Shown piece by piece: positions 1 to 12,740 of a DNA stretch of 64,000 nucleotides. This stretch comes from Sarcocystis neurona. Its lineage: Eukaryota; Apicomplexa; Conoidasida; Eucoccidiorida; Sarcocystidae. The DNA is taken from positions 10,426,903-10,490,902 of the forward strand of contig KL647288.1 in assembly GCA_000727475.1 (NCBI GenBank), written 5' to 3'. Under the pieces are notes generated by a model that did no database searches, was not told the origin of the DNA, and saw only the letters and a program-made list of their open reading frames with translations. Position 1 is the first letter of the stretch; the number at the start of each line of letters is the position of its first letter. The position numbers and the translations under genes are program-made.

Positions 1-3000
1 AGCCGCGGACCCGGCGGAGGCTTCGCTTCACGTACCAGCTGCTGTTGCTGCTCCGGCAACTGCTGCTGTTGCACCTGCAGGTGCTTCTGTTGCGCCTGCA
101 GGTGCTGCTGCTGCAGGAGGTCGAGGCGGCAGTGTACGTACACCCCGTACAGCTTGAGCAGCAGTGAGCAGCGCTGCACAGCAGCAGCTCGCAGCAGCAG
201 CAGCTCACGGGCTCCTGCAGCGTCACCGATAACAGCCACAAGGCTTTTTCTCGCAGCTATTACTGCAGCCACACTCTCTTCAATACACCTGCTGCACGTC
301 ACCTTTCTCTTCTCCCCCTCCCCGGCGCTGACTCCCATCGCGCCCTCCGCCGCCTGCGGAGCCCCGGCAGGAGTTGCTGCAGCCGCCGCAGCGGCACTCG
401 CTGCAGCAGCAGCTGCTGCCAGCCCTGCTGTTCGTCCGAGAGCGCGCAGCAGAAAAAATCCCACGCACCTAGCCCCCTCCCCTCCTGCCGCGGCGCTCGA
501 AGCAGCAGCAACGGCAGAAGCAGCGGTCTCTGCATGTGCCAACTCCGCAAGCACGCAACCCCACAACAGTACCGCCCCACGGCGCTTCAAAGCAAGACTC
601 TTCTTGCTACAATCAGCAGCAGCGGCAACATGCGCTTTCAATTCGAGTGTTGCGCGCGATGTCTGGCTGCTGTCGTTGCGGCTGCCGTCGATCCTGCTGC
701 TGCTGTTTCTGCTGCTCTTGGCGCTGCTGTTTGAACAAGACAGGAGCAGCTGCTGCCGAGCTTCCAACTGCAGCAACTCTTCAACGATTGTGCAAATCAA
801 CGTGTCGTAGAAAACCACTGATTCATTTCTCCTGCTACCCGAGGCGCGCTCCTCCCTCTTCTCAGCAGGCAACAGCTGCTGCTCAGGCAACACTGCCGCA
901 CTTCTCTGCATGCAGTGTACAGCTCCCGGTGGCGCAGAAGCAGCCACAGACACCAGCGGCTGGACCTGCCGTTGCTGGCCCTGCGCCAGCACCTGCAGCT
1001 GGGGCTGCGTCTGTTGACGTCTCAGCTGCTGTTTCGGATACTGCGGCTGCTGCTGCGGCGGCAGTTGGTGCGGCTGCTGCTGGTGCGGCTGCTGCTGTTG
1101 CGGCAGTTGGTGTAGCTGCTGCTGTTGCTGCGGCAGTTGCTGCCACTGCTGCTGCGGCTGCATCGTTTGCGTCTGCCATTGCTGCCGCTGCTGCATCGGC
1201 GACTGCGTCTGCCCGTGCTGCTGCTGAGGCAGCTGCTGCAGCTGTTGCATTTGCTCCTGCTGCTCCTGTAACTGGAGGCGGCGTTGTAGCTGCGGCACCT
1301 GCCCCGCGACGAGCCGTGCTACGGCCAGTAGCGTCGTCTGCGGACGGCGTTGCACGCGGGTCTCGTTCGCAGCGGCAGCTGTGGCAGCAGAGCCAGCCCC
1401 TGCCGGAGCAGGAGCATGAAGTGCACTAGTAGCCGCCGCCACAGTGCCAGGACCCCGTTCAGGAGAGCCTGAGGAAGCTCCTACAAAATCAACCTCTGAA
1501 GCGGCAGACGCAGCTCGGGCAGCAGCGGCAGGGCCCAGAGCACCAGCAGCAGGGGCAGCAGCAGCAGGGGCAGCAGCAGCAGGGGCAGCGGCAGCAGCAG
1601 GCGACGCAGCAGTAGAAGGCGACCTACCTGTAGCTACGGCCTCTCTGTTGGCTTCGTTAGCGGCTGTCGAAAGAGAAGGCGGGTGTGTGCGAGGCGACCG
1701 ACGCAGAGAAACGGACTGCAGCACTCCCGCTACATACTGTTGTAGCTGTATCTGCTGCTTTGATATAGCAGCTGCAGCACAAGGAGTCCTGGTGTTACTA
1801 TGACACGACATGCATCTGCAGGGGGCAGTGCTGCACCTGCTGCCCTCGGCGCTTTTGCTGTGCGTCTCGCTGCCGCTGCTGGCAGCGCTACTGTTGCAGA
1901 CGCCATTCCTGCCACTGCCGTCCGAGACAACGCCGTTGTTGGTGGCCACGCTGCTGCTGGTGGTACTTCCGCTACTGATGCTGCTGCTGCTGTTGACACT
2001 GCAACAGCGGTGGGGAGTTTTGCTGCCTGAGTCGCTGAATGCGCTGCGCGACTGCTGCTGGCCGCTCGCAAACGTCGTGCTGGTGGTGCTGGTGCTGCTG
2101 CCGCAGAACTCTGGAAAACTTTCTCTTCTGCTGCTGCTGTTGGGCTGGCATGGAGGGGCGGACGACGAAGAGGCAGGGGGAGCAGAGGCGTGAGTTGCAG
2201 CAGCGGTAGGAGCAGAGGCAGAAGATGAACGCGAAGACAAACAAAGAGAAGCAGAAGCAGCGGTAGGACAACCAGAAGCAGAGGCAGACGAAGAGAAGGC
2301 AGAACCAGAAGACGCAGAAGAAGATAAACGAGAGGAAGCAGGAACAGCAGCAGAAGAAGAGGGAAAAGAAGGTGGGGCTGTGCCGACCTCCCAGCGTTCC
2401 CAAGGCGTCGGCTGGGACCACCAGCAGCAGGCGATGCCTCTGCGGCAGCATCGGCAGCGGTTCAAAATTTTGTAGCCGCCCACACCGAAGTACCCGCTGC
2501 TGTCCTGGGGACTGCTGCTGCTGCTGGCTCCTCTGCGTATGACAAGGCTGTTGCCACTTTGGGTCGCCATTGTCAGAAGCCGGATCGCAAGCGTTCGCCA
2601 GTCTGCCGGCGACGGCACGCGAACCTCGTCTGCGCCCCTGCTGCTGTCGCCGCTGCTGTTGCTGCAGCTGCTGCGTCGCGGGGACGAGGCACGAGTGCCC
2701 TTCCAAGCTCCGCGGCTGCAGTAGTCGGAGTCGTCGCTGCTGCTGTCACTAGCGCTGTCGTTGTCCCTGTCGCTGTCGCTGTCGCTGCTGCTTCCCCAGC
2801 GAATGCTGCCGCGGCTCCTCCTCCGTCTCGCGTTGCTCTGCGATGTGAAGCGAGCGCGCGGAGAGTTGGTGGCACGGGCGTCTCCGCTACGAGCAGTAGC
2901 ACCACCCCCAGTGCCCTCAGCAGCACCAGAAGACGCAGGGGAAGCAAAAACAGAATGCGCTCGAGAGGAGGATTTGAGTGCAGCAGTGGACACGTTGCTG

Positions 3001-6000
3001 ATGGGAGGAAGCGGCTGAGAAGAAGGCGAAGAAGGCGACCGGAGCTGCCGCAACGGGCGGCATATCTCTGAGACAGTGCGGCCGAAGAAAAAACGACTTG
3101 TTGCTGTTTCTTCATCGCCACATCCATCATCGCTGCTGCATGCGTCTGCAGCAGCACAGCACCCTGTCGAGCTCCACTGGCTTCGACTAGCTTTTTCGCC
3201 TACTGCTAGTGCCACGCTGCTGCTGGAGCTGTCCTTATCGGCCTGCGTCTCCTCGGCTGTCGCCTGCACGTGTGACTCATGTCCTTCTATACCACGAGCA
3301 CTCCCCTGCCGCTCCCTCGCAACTCTCTCCGTCTGCTGCTGCTGCTCCTGCTGCAGCTCGCGACCTAACGGTTGCTGCTGCTGCTGCAACCGAAGCGGCT
3401 GCGGCTGCTGCGGCTGCTGAATGAGTCGCTGCTGCAGCTGCTGCTCTGGCGCGGGGGCCGGCTGCTTCTGGAGTTGCTCTTGAACGCCAGCTTGTTGCTG
3501 CTGGTGCTCCTCCTCATGCGTCGGCCCAAGCGGTTGCTGCCCACGCTGTGATCCTTCTACTTCTCTGTTTCTTGAGGAAGAGAAGCGCCACTCCTGCTGG
3601 CCCTCCTGGGGCTGCACTCTCCAGCGGATGGCAGCAAGACACCGATAAACGTGAGGGCGTGTAAAAACCTGCGTGAGCAGGGCAGCAGCAGCCACAAGAC
3701 AATGCATCAGCAGCGGGTGCAGCTGTAGCTGCACACGAGATCCCACACCTGCTCCATCTCTGTTCGCCAGCTGCAACACGAAATCGACAGCTGCTGAGGC
3801 GTGCTGCTGCTGCTGCGATCCACGCAGGCGCTGCTTACAGCTGTCTTCCTGCTGCTGCTCCTGTGACTGCTGCTGCTGCTTCTTCTCGTCCTCCTCTTGT
3901 CGGCCCTTCCCCTGCCGCTGGTGCTGCTGTTGGCCCACTTTCGTCTTCCGTTCGCCTCCTGCTGCAGCTTCAGTGGGCGCAGCAGAGTCCTGCCCCGCAG
4001 CAGAAGCAGCAGCAGCACCAGGAATCCCCTCTTTCTCGCCGTTCATCGTAGCACCAGCACTTTTTCTTACGACACTGCTGCTGCTCCCTCTGCTGCCTGG
4101 ACTTCTGCTGCTCGCAACGTTGCCGGTGCTGCTGCTATTTCTGCTGCCCTGTCTGCTGCCTGGATTGCTGCTGCTGCCGCATCCTGGGCTGCCGCTCGTA
4201 CACTCTGCAGCACCCGCGGCGTCGGAGCTGGTGCGGCTGCCGGTGCTCCCTACGTTGCCCTGATGCGTGGCGTGCCTGCTGCTGCTGTTGCAGGGGGCTG
4301 GCAGGCAGTAAACAACAGCGAGAGGGACGCCTGCATGTCGCAGTAGCAAGCCGACGAGCGTGTGGCCATGCAGCGCAGCAGTGAGGGCAGCAGCAGGGGG
4401 TCGCATGCGGCCAAGAGCAGCGGAAATTGGCGTCTGGAGCAATAGCTGCAAGAGAGAAAAACAAGCCAAGGCTGCTGCAACAGAAGGAAGAAACAACGGT
4501 AGAGCAGTAGGAGCATATGTGGCAAGCAAGTGCCCGAGGAAATCGAGAAGAGCAGCAGCGTCTGCAAGAGCGCCGGGACCTCCTTCGCTCAGGCATTCGT
4601 ACAACGCAGAACTCAGCGGCAGCAAACGCAGCAGCGCCGTCGCTGGCGTCGTGCTGCTGCTGCTTGAGCTGTCGCCGCTGTTGCAGTCCACCCCAAGTCC
4701 CTGCAACCCCACAACGAAGGCGTCAGGCCACAGGGCCTCCTCCCACGCTGCATGAGTCGTGCCACTGCAGTCACGCCTGCTGCTGCTGCTGCCCTGGCTC
4801 TCGCCGCTGCTACTGCGGTTGCTGCGGCTGGTGCTACCTGGATGACGGCTGCAGGGCAGCAGCAGCTGCAGCAGCGGCAGCGCAATAGCTTCCTTGATCC
4901 AGGCGTCATCAAAGCTTCCTCCTGTCCACACGGCAGGAGTGCGTGCTGCTTTTCGGGCGGCAACCCTGCGTGCTGCTGCAGCAGCTGCAGCACTACCACG
5001 GGCTGCTCCTGGCACAGACTTCCCTGTTGCATACAGGTACTGGTCGTAGGGTTGGCTCGCCATGCTGCTGCTGGTGCCGGCGATGGTACTGCCGGTGTTG
5101 CCGCCTTGGGGCCGCGCATCTTCTTCAGGCGGCAGCAGCGACAGCAGTAAGTGCTGCTGCTGCTGCTGTTTTCTTGCTGCCGCTGCTGCTGTCGTGCTCG
5201 CCGCAGCAGCAGCCGCCGCCGAGCGCGCCGCGGCTTCAGCAGCCTCGCATGCAGCAGCTAACCGCTGATGCGTCCGCGCTGCAGCAGCAGCACACGCCTC
5301 AGCCGTGCTGCAGTCCCAGCAGGCCTCTTCTGCTGCTTTCTTTGCTGCTGCAAAGGTCCCTGCTCCTGCTCCCCCCCTTCTGGGGCACCCTTCCCCCGCA
5401 TCGTAGGCAGAAGCAGCAGCAGCAGCACCTCGAGACGCAGCAGCAGCACCACCGCCCGCACGAAGAGTGGCAGCAGTGACGGTAACCGCAGAAGAAGCAG
5501 CAACAGGGGCGGCCCCGCCTGCAAGGACAGGAACGGCAGAAGAGGCGGCGGCAACACGAGCAGGAGCAGCAGCAAAAGCTTTTGCGCTCGTGTCAGCGAG
5601 CCTGTCGGTAGGCGCGGGTGGCGCGCCGCTGCTCCTCCTGCAGGAATAAGACAGCGCCCTGCACGCAGGTGCTGATAACAGCTGAGGCGGTAGGAACAGC
5701 AGCCAGTCATACACCAGAGCCAGACGCATGTGTGCAGTGCATAGGAGCCTTCCCTCGTACGGATGCAGCTTCTGCAGCTCCAGTAGCAGCCACCGGCAGA
5801 ACACTACAGACGGGCAACAGACTCGAAGAGAAAAGAGCAGAGGTGCCCCGCTGCTTTCCTCCTCCTGCTGCGGCAGCCGCCCTGCTCTGCCGTCCACCGG
5901 CACTGATGCGCTCGTTGCTGTGAAGGCTTCTCTTTCGCGTGTTGCACTGTTCCAAGCACCTCCCGCACGTGAAGGAGCACCAGCAGCAGCTGCTGCTGCA

Positions 6001-9000
6001 ACAGCGCGCAGAACGTCTTTGCCTTGCGATTCTTCTGCCAGGCTTCTGCCATTGCCACTGGCTGCTTCCGAAGGCTGCTGCTGTTGCTGGGGGGCCGGCG
6101 TCGTCCGATGCAGTTGCTGCTGGTGGTTCACCTGCGGCTGTTCGACCTGCTGCTGTTGCGTCGATACCGGCTGCTGCTGCTGCTGCGACACCTGCTGCTG
6201 TTGCTCCACCAGTGACGACGGGTCTCCTGTCAGCGGCAGCGGGTGGTGCTGTTGAGTCGCTGGCTGACGCAGTTGTTGCTGCGCTAACCCAAGCCAATCC
6301 TGCTGCTGCTGCGGCTGCGGCACAGGCTGCTGCACCTGCAGAGATTGCTGCTGGTGCGATCCTGCCGGCTGCTGTCGCTGCGGTAGAGCAACAAGCTGTT
6401 GCGGCTGTTGCATCTGCAGCTGCCTCTGAAGTCCATATGGGGAGGTAAGAAAGTGTTGCTGCTGCTGCTGCTGCTTCTGGCCAGCATACGGTTGCTGTTG
6501 CACCAGTGGAGGGGGGGGGGACGGGTCTCGCAGGGACTGCTGCTCCGGCACTCGCTGCTGCTGTCGCATGACGCTGCGTGAAGGAAAGGCTTGCACGCTG
6601 AGAAACTGGCTACCCAGTAGCACCGTCAGTCTCATTATATCACCTAGAAACGGCGCTGCAAAGGCAATGTGGAGCGACGAGGTAGCAGCAGCAGCAGTTC
6701 CGGCGCTTTCTGCTTGCTGCTGCGTCGTTAGCGAAGACAGTGGCAGCCAGTCCTGCTCAAAGGAACTCAAGTAGAAATTCTGACTCGCCGCAGCAGCAGC
6801 AGCTGCTGCTCTCCTCGTAGAAAACGACGACGCAATGTCTGCGTCCTCAGCCGGCTTCTGCTGTTGTTGCTGCTGCTGCCGCAGCCGCGAACTCCGCTGT
6901 TGCTGGTGTTGCTGCTGTGCAACCCAGGTCTGCTGCTGTTGCTGTTGCTGCTGTCGCGTCCTGTAGTCTTCCTCTTGTTCTGCGACTGGTGCTGCTCCTC
7001 CCTCGGTTCGTCGCTGCTTCGCTGCCGTCGCCGCACCAGCGGCAGCCTCACCGGCAGCAGCAGCCTCCTCTCGCCACCTCGCTGCTGAAGCGGTCGCTGC
7101 TCCACCTCCTCCGCCTCCTCGTCCGAGTCCTCCTGCGGCTTCTGCAGGCCCCCCCCCCTCTGCATGCCTCAGCACCAGGAGTTGCTGCTTCAGGGGCATC
7201 TGCAAGCACCAGCATCTGCAGCAGCAAGAAGCGCAGGTCCCGTACAAGCTGCGCCGGAAGCAGCAGCGCGGCCAGTGAAGGCGACGCAGGGATAAGCAAC
7301 AGCCAGTGAAGCAGGGGCTCCACCATCAGTCGCTGCTTCAGCTGCTCATCAAACATCATTGACTCTTCTTCTTCTTCCTCGCTGGGAAAGTCGGAAGGAG
7401 AACATCCGTCTTGCTGCCGCTGCCGCTGCGGCTGCTGTTGCACCGCCGTCATGCTGCTGCCGTTGCAGTCCATGACGGTGCGGCTATCGCCGCCGGCGGC
7501 CACACGGTCCATCCTCGTGCTGCTGCTGCTGCTCACGCCACAGGTGCCGCGGGTCGTGTCGCTGCTGCCGCTACTACTGCTGTAACCGTCGCTGTTGCTA
7601 CTGCTGCTGGTTCCCCGTGTCTCTGCGTCAGCAACAGGCAGCCCGCTCATGGGTGTCGTTCCCGGCGCAGCTGGAGCAGCAGCACCGGCAGCTAAAAGTC
7701 GCGCCTGCACAGACCCCCCGGGACACGCATTGCGCTCTTGATGGCCGCAGCTGGCACCTGCTGCTTCGCTGCTGTTTCCCACAGTCTCGATATTGCCGCA
7801 CGCAATGTAGCTGATTCCGCTACTGCTGCTGTGTGCTGCAGAGCTACCGCCGTCGGCGTCATGAAGTCGGGCTCGCTTGCAGCGCGGCCCCACTGCATCC
7901 GCGGCAGCAATACAAGCAGCAGCAGCAACACCAGCAGCAGACGTGCCGCCACCAGCAAGAGGAAGACTACTGCCTGCTGCTGGCACCGCAATAGCAGCAG
8001 CAGCAGGACCTACAGAATTCACACAAATACCACTGGCAGCAGGAGCAGCAGCACGAGAAGCAGCAGCTGCCTCTGCGCTGCCAAAAGGGGGAGCAGGAGC
8101 GCTGCAACACACGTCTCGTAGGCGCAGAGCTCCTGCGGCCTCCGTGTTACTGCTGTTGCTGACACCGGGTGCGCGTTCCTGCTGCGATGCAACATCCTGC
8201 TCCCCGGTGCCTACTTCCCGGAATTCTTCTCCGCTGGTTCCTGTGCTGCTGCGCAGCGTCTCACGCGGCGGGCTGCAGCCTGCGGAGAGGCTGCCGATCC
8301 GGCCGCTGGGGATGTCGCTGCTGCTGTCTAACGGCAGCTTGCTGCTGGCAGGGTTGCTGCGACCGTCTGGCGTGTCAGCTGGTGATTGCTGCTGCCGCGG
8401 AGGATCTTCCTGCTGGTCCTCGAACAGCACCCGCCGCCAGCAGATGTCTACGTGTGCTGCGTCCCCCAGACTCCGCTTCCCACAACAGCAACACCTGCAG
8501 CAGCAGCTTCTGCCTGCCCCCGCTCCTGCTTCCTGTGTCGCTTCCACATGAACAAGACGTCCTTGCTCCTGCTGCTGCTGTGATTGCTCCCATTGCGGCC
8601 GCCGTTGCAGCTGTTGCTGCCAGTGCTGCTGCTGCTGCTGACGTCGCCTTCGCAGTGGCCGTCTTCTGTGTGTCCATCGCCAGGCGGCGGTAGCCGCCAA
8701 GCGGCGGAGGCGGATCAGGAGCAGCTCTCCGAGCAGCAGCGGCTCATCTGACTTCTCTGCGGAAGCAGCCGATGCAGCAGCACTGTTCCGCTGCTGCGAC
8801 GCAGCCTGGCCGAGGTGCGCTCCTGCCCTCTGCTGCGCACCTTCCTTATCCTCTTGGTGCTGCTGCTGCTGCATGCGCAGGCCCTGCTGCAGCTCCGGCG
8901 GCGCCCCTCCCGGGAAGAGCCGCTGCTGTTGCTGGTCTCCCTGCTGCGTCTGGGAGGGCGGCTGCTCCTGCTTCCCCAGAAGCACGGGAGGGGGCTGCAG

Positions 9001-10905
9001 CAGCACAGGCCACACGTGGCAGCGTACTGCAGGAACTCTGGCAAGTTCGCCTGCTATGCGAACGACCTCTCGTCCTCCTAGCAGACACACAGCGGCTCTG
9101 CCCTTCGGCCTCACCCACACCGCGGAAAGGGTCGCTTCTGCTTCTCGCGCGAGCAGCAGCAGGCTGCCCGCCCCAGTACCCGCAGCAAGCAGCAGCCTCG
9201 CAGCCACAAAGAAGACCGCAGCAGCGAGTGGCGGCCGACTGCAGACGTGTTCGATCTGTTGCCGGAGAAAGCGCAGCACCATCAGGCTGTGCGTGACGGT
9301 TGATATATCCTGCTGCTGAGGCATGTGGGAAGAAGCGTCGCTGCTGCCGCTGCCGCAGCCGCCTCCGGCGGCGCGCTCTGAAAGAGCGGCAGCCGCCGCA
9401 GCAGCAGCAGCAGACGCCGACGCAGCCGCAGACGCAGCAGCAGCAGCTGTGGCGGGATGCACCTGCAGTGTGTACACGTGCCGCATGAGCAGCAGCAGCA
9501 CCGTCCCCCAGTACGCCTTTGTGTCGAGGCAGACAAGCAGCGGCAGGCAACTGCTGGTGATTCGGCTGCGGTAGATGGGAAGCAGCAGCGGCACCGCACG
9601 CAGCACGGCTGCCAGCGAGGCAGCGAGAAACGCCGCGTAGAAGGCGCGCGCCTCTGCTGGGCACGACAGCGACGGAGGAGCTGCGACGGCGCTGCCACCG
9701 TCACCACCCCGAGCAGCAGCAAGAGCAGATCTGCCGCCGAACAGCTTTGCCACGACAGCAGCAGCAGCAGGTGCTGCAGCGGGATTTGTAGCAGCAGCAG
9801 CAGCAGCGGAATTTGCAGGTGCAGCGGGAGCTGCGGAGAAGAAGCGGGGGCTGGGGTCGAGGAGGGAGCTGAGGAGGGACGTGAAGGTAGCAGTATCACG
9901 GCTGTTCGCACAGACGAGCAGCGCATAGGTTGCGGCGAGAATAAAACTGCAGCGGGAAGCAGGAGAGCTGCTGGCTTGCTCCTGAATAGCTGACCAGTGC
10001 TGCTGCCACGTCGCAGCGCCATAAGGAGGCAGCAGCAAGATTTTCTGCTGCTCGCGCGCATGCAGCGGCGCAGGCAGGCCTTGAGAGTCGAAGGCAGGGA
10101 AGAAGCGGAGTCTCTCCGGAGACAGCCACCCCACAGCGCCTCTGCTCCTGCCTTGGCTGACGGGGCCTGCAGAGCTGCTGCCGCCTGCTGCTGCTGCTGC
10201 GGCAGCGCCACTGCACTCCGCAGCAGTGGTGCTTAGGGGAGAAGAAGAATAGGCAGCAGCCGCAGGGAAGGGAATGCGGCAGTTCTCGCAGAGGAAAAGA
10301 AACTGCAAGGCTCTTTCGAACTGCAACTGCAGCAGCTGCAACGGCGCAGGGGCGCAGTGCAGCGGAGGCAGAGCCGCTAGCGGAGGGATAAGGAACCGGC
10401 ACGCATACGTCATGCTGCTCTGGTTACCGCTGCTGCCGCCGCTCGTATCTCCTCTGTGGGGGATGCCGCTCCTGTCTGTTATGTCATTGCTGCCGGTCTT
10501 CCTCTCGCTGCTGTCGGCGTCTCTCCTGCCGCTGCTGCTGCTCCTGCTGCTACTGGTGTGGCTGGTCACGCTGTTGCGCGGGACAGGCGGCCCCAAGCAA
10601 TGTCTCGAGTTGCTTCGGCTGCTGCCGCGCATGTGCCGCCTGCCGCCGATGTCTGCGTCATATTCGCTGCTGCTGCGGGTGCTACCGCTCGAACTGCCGC
10701 TGCTGCTGCTCCTTCCGAGGCTGCCGCCGCGGGGACTGCTGCTGTGACCGTCGCCGCCCCTATGCGGGCTCCTGCTGCTGCCGCTGCTGCTCCTGCTCCG
10801 GTGACTGCTGCCCCTGCTGCTCCCGCCTCCCGCTCCTGCGCCCACCCCACACGCCTCCGGCGGCAGCTGATGTCGACCAACACCTGCTGCACTGGGAGGC
10901 AACAT
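1..10905 (-). CDS. Integrator complex subunit 3-like protein, giant, partial (C-terminus beyond window; one frameshift)
   Basis: No protein search was possible; the call rests on remembered family patterns. After allowing one frameshift at the C10 run (7149-7158), a minus-strand frame stays open from an ATG at 10905 (A at -3) to position 1, about 3,630 codons, against roughly 1,040 residues for animal INTS3. Between Q/A/S/G runs lie islands in INTS3 order: helical segments at 9440-9640 and 8960-9310, the latter with REVVRIAGELARVPAVRCHV (9003-9078); QLVRDLRFLLLQML (~7210-7250); MRLALVYDWLLFLP (~5691-5735); ALLDFLGHLLATYAP (~4507-4551); VGFFLLRALGRTAG (~424-469). INTS3 is a HEAT-like scaffold of the Integrator complex and of the SOSS single-strand DNA complex in the nucleus. 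A serine/glycine-rich N-terminal tail (10,400-10,900) is extra. A poly-Gln block covers ~5.9-7.0 kb, and ~900-1,300 is also Gln-rich. No introns were needed, but short ones in low-complexity parts cannot be excluded. Confidence 0.72.
6511..6520. repeat. G10 homopolymer inside coding sequence
   Basis: Ten consecutive G on the plus strand, read as a proline run in the minus-strand INTS3-like frame. Unlike the C10 run at 7149, its length keeps the frame open. Confidence 0.8.
7149..7158. other. C10 homopolymer at a reading-frame break
   Basis: Ten consecutive C on the plus strand (G10 in the sense of the INTS3-like gene). The upstream frame, coming from 10905, carries the INTS3-like islands down to ~7200. 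It then turns into an Arg-rich tail and stops at 7048. The frame one base away is open from here to position 1 and carries the remaining islands. A run of nine G would join the two exactly. A sequencing or assembly length error is the simplest cause; a real frameshift or polymorphism is possible. Confidence 0.7.
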
Positions 10906-11870
10906 CGTTACACCCGCGTCACATATATTCAAGTAGACGAGACGCGACACTGGAGACACCACCGCAGCACGCTCCGAGACGCCATTCCGCAGCTGCGCAT
11001 ACACACACACAACTATACGTATATACTCTCATGCAGCTGCAATGGAGAGAAACGGCCTCTCAACAGATACCCCTTTCTCCTCTCTCTCTCTCCATATATA
11101 TATATATATATACATACACGTGTAGAGGCATGTATGTGCTGAAGAAGTAGTTTCCACTAGACGGCAACTCCACACAAAGATGTAGTGTACAAGCGTGCGA
11201 CTGCTAATGAAAGATCTACATCTATACGAGAGCTGCACATGCATGTATGTGTGTGTACAGAGACGAACTGGGCCGGGGGAGGGGGAGCCGACGATTGCAG
11301 CTGTTGTACACCTCTATAATATATATATATATATATATATGTGTAGGTGAATACATACCGCCACAAAGGGCGAGGTAGCCACATGATACCCTGCGCACAG
11401 GCGTCTGTAGACTCATCGGTAGGGTACCGCTACATACGGTACCTAAGGGTAAGGGCAGAGGCATGGGATGACAGACGTAGAGGAGTAGAGGGAAAGCGGC
11501 GGCGGATGCGGTGAGATGGAAGAAATGCACAGCAGCAGAAGCAGCAGAAAAAGGAGAGGGGGCTGCAAGACGCTGCGCAGGACAAGGGCAGCAGCAACGG
11601 CGCCGTAACTCTCAAGAAAAAGGGAGAGAAAGGCCTGCCTTCACGTAGAGGAGCAACAGCCAGAATCCCATCACGAGGGGTGCAGAGGAGGTAACACCAG
11701 CAACACGACTGCGCCGGAACCGAAGAACAGCGGGAAAAAGGAAAGGATCTACGCAGCGGCAGCAGGAGCGCACGAGACTAGCACCGGTGCAGCAGCAGCA
11801 GCTTTGCCGGCCGGGCCGACAGGAAGACGAAGGACGGGCATATGCTGCTGAAGGTCGTTTGTAGTCCCTG
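10906..11870. other. Upstream flank of INTS3-like gene with (TA)n microsatellites
   Basis: No convincing gene. Pure (TA)n tracts occur at ~11,094-11,112 and ~11,317-11,341, within AT-rich sequence. The segment should hold the promoter and 5' leader of the minus-strand INTS3-like gene. I recognise no promoter motif. Confidence 0.5.
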
Positions 11871-11943
11871 AGTTAGGCGCGGGCCTCGCTCCAGAGGGAG
11901 GAGGAGCACCAGCAGCAGCTAGCGGCGGCCACCGGTGGCACGA

Positions 11944-12025
11944 GTAATACGAAACGGCTGCAGCAGCGGCAGCAGCAGAAGCAGCAGCAGCAGCGGCAGC
12001 AGCAGAAGCAGCAGCAGCAGCAGCG

Positions 12026-12071
<46 letters not shown>

Positions 12072-12588
12072 AAGCAACAGCAGAAGCAACAGCAGTAGCA
12101 GCAGCAGAAGCAGCAGCAGAGGCAACNNNNNNNNNNNNNNNNNNNNNNNNNNNNNNNNNNNNNNNNNNNNNNNNNNNNNNNNNNNNNNNNNNNNNNNNNN
12201 NNNNNNNNNNNNNNNNNNNNNNNNNNNNNNNNNNNNNNNNNNNNNNNNNNNNNNNNNNNNNNNNNNNNNNNNNNNNNNNNNNNNNNNNNNNNNNNNNNNN
12301 NNNNNNNNNNNNNNNNNNNNNNNNNNNNNNNNNNNNNNNNNNNNNNNNNNNNNNNNNNNNNNNNNNNNNNNNNNNNNNNNNNNNNNNNNNNNNNNNNNNN
12401 NNNNNNNNNNNNNNNNNNNNNNNNNNNNNNNNNNNNNNNNNNNNNNNNNNNNNNNNNNNNNNNNNNNNNNNNNNNNNNNNNNNNNNNNNNNNNNNNNNNN
12501 NNNNNNNNNNNNNNNNNNNNNNNNNNNNNNNNNNNNNNNNNNNCAGCAGCAGCANCGGCAGCAGCNCGAAGCAGCAGCAGCAGCANCG

Positions 12589-12634
<46 letters not shown>

Positions 12635-12740
12635 AAGCAACAGCAGAAGCAACAGCAGTAGCAGCAGCAGAAGCAGCAGCAGAGGCAACAGCAGCAGCAG
12701 CAGCAGCAGAAGCAACGGCAGTTGCAGCAGCGGCAGCAGC
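11944..12740. repeat. CAG/GCA trinucleotide array interrupted by an assembly gap
   Basis: Almost pure cagcag with gaagca, caacag and cggcag interruptions, on both sides of the N run. It can be read as Ala, Ser or Gln on plus and as Leu, Cys or Ala on minus, so open frames across it carry no information. The ~145 bases before the gap recur almost unchanged after it. Confidence 0.9.
12127..12543. other. Assembly gap (417 N)
   Basis: Run of 417 N within the CAG array, followed by three further single N calls at about 12,555, 12,566 and 12,586. Confidence 0.99.

Noticed and set aside
536..1429. 297-codon plus-strand frame rich in Ala
   Set aside because: Antisense shadow of the Gln/Ala-coding minus-strand INTS3-like frame, which carries conserved islands on both sides.
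7048..7148. Arg-rich C-terminus of the 1,320-codon frame
   Set aside because: Out-of-frame tail after the C10 run; the neighbouring frame continues the INTS3-like protein.
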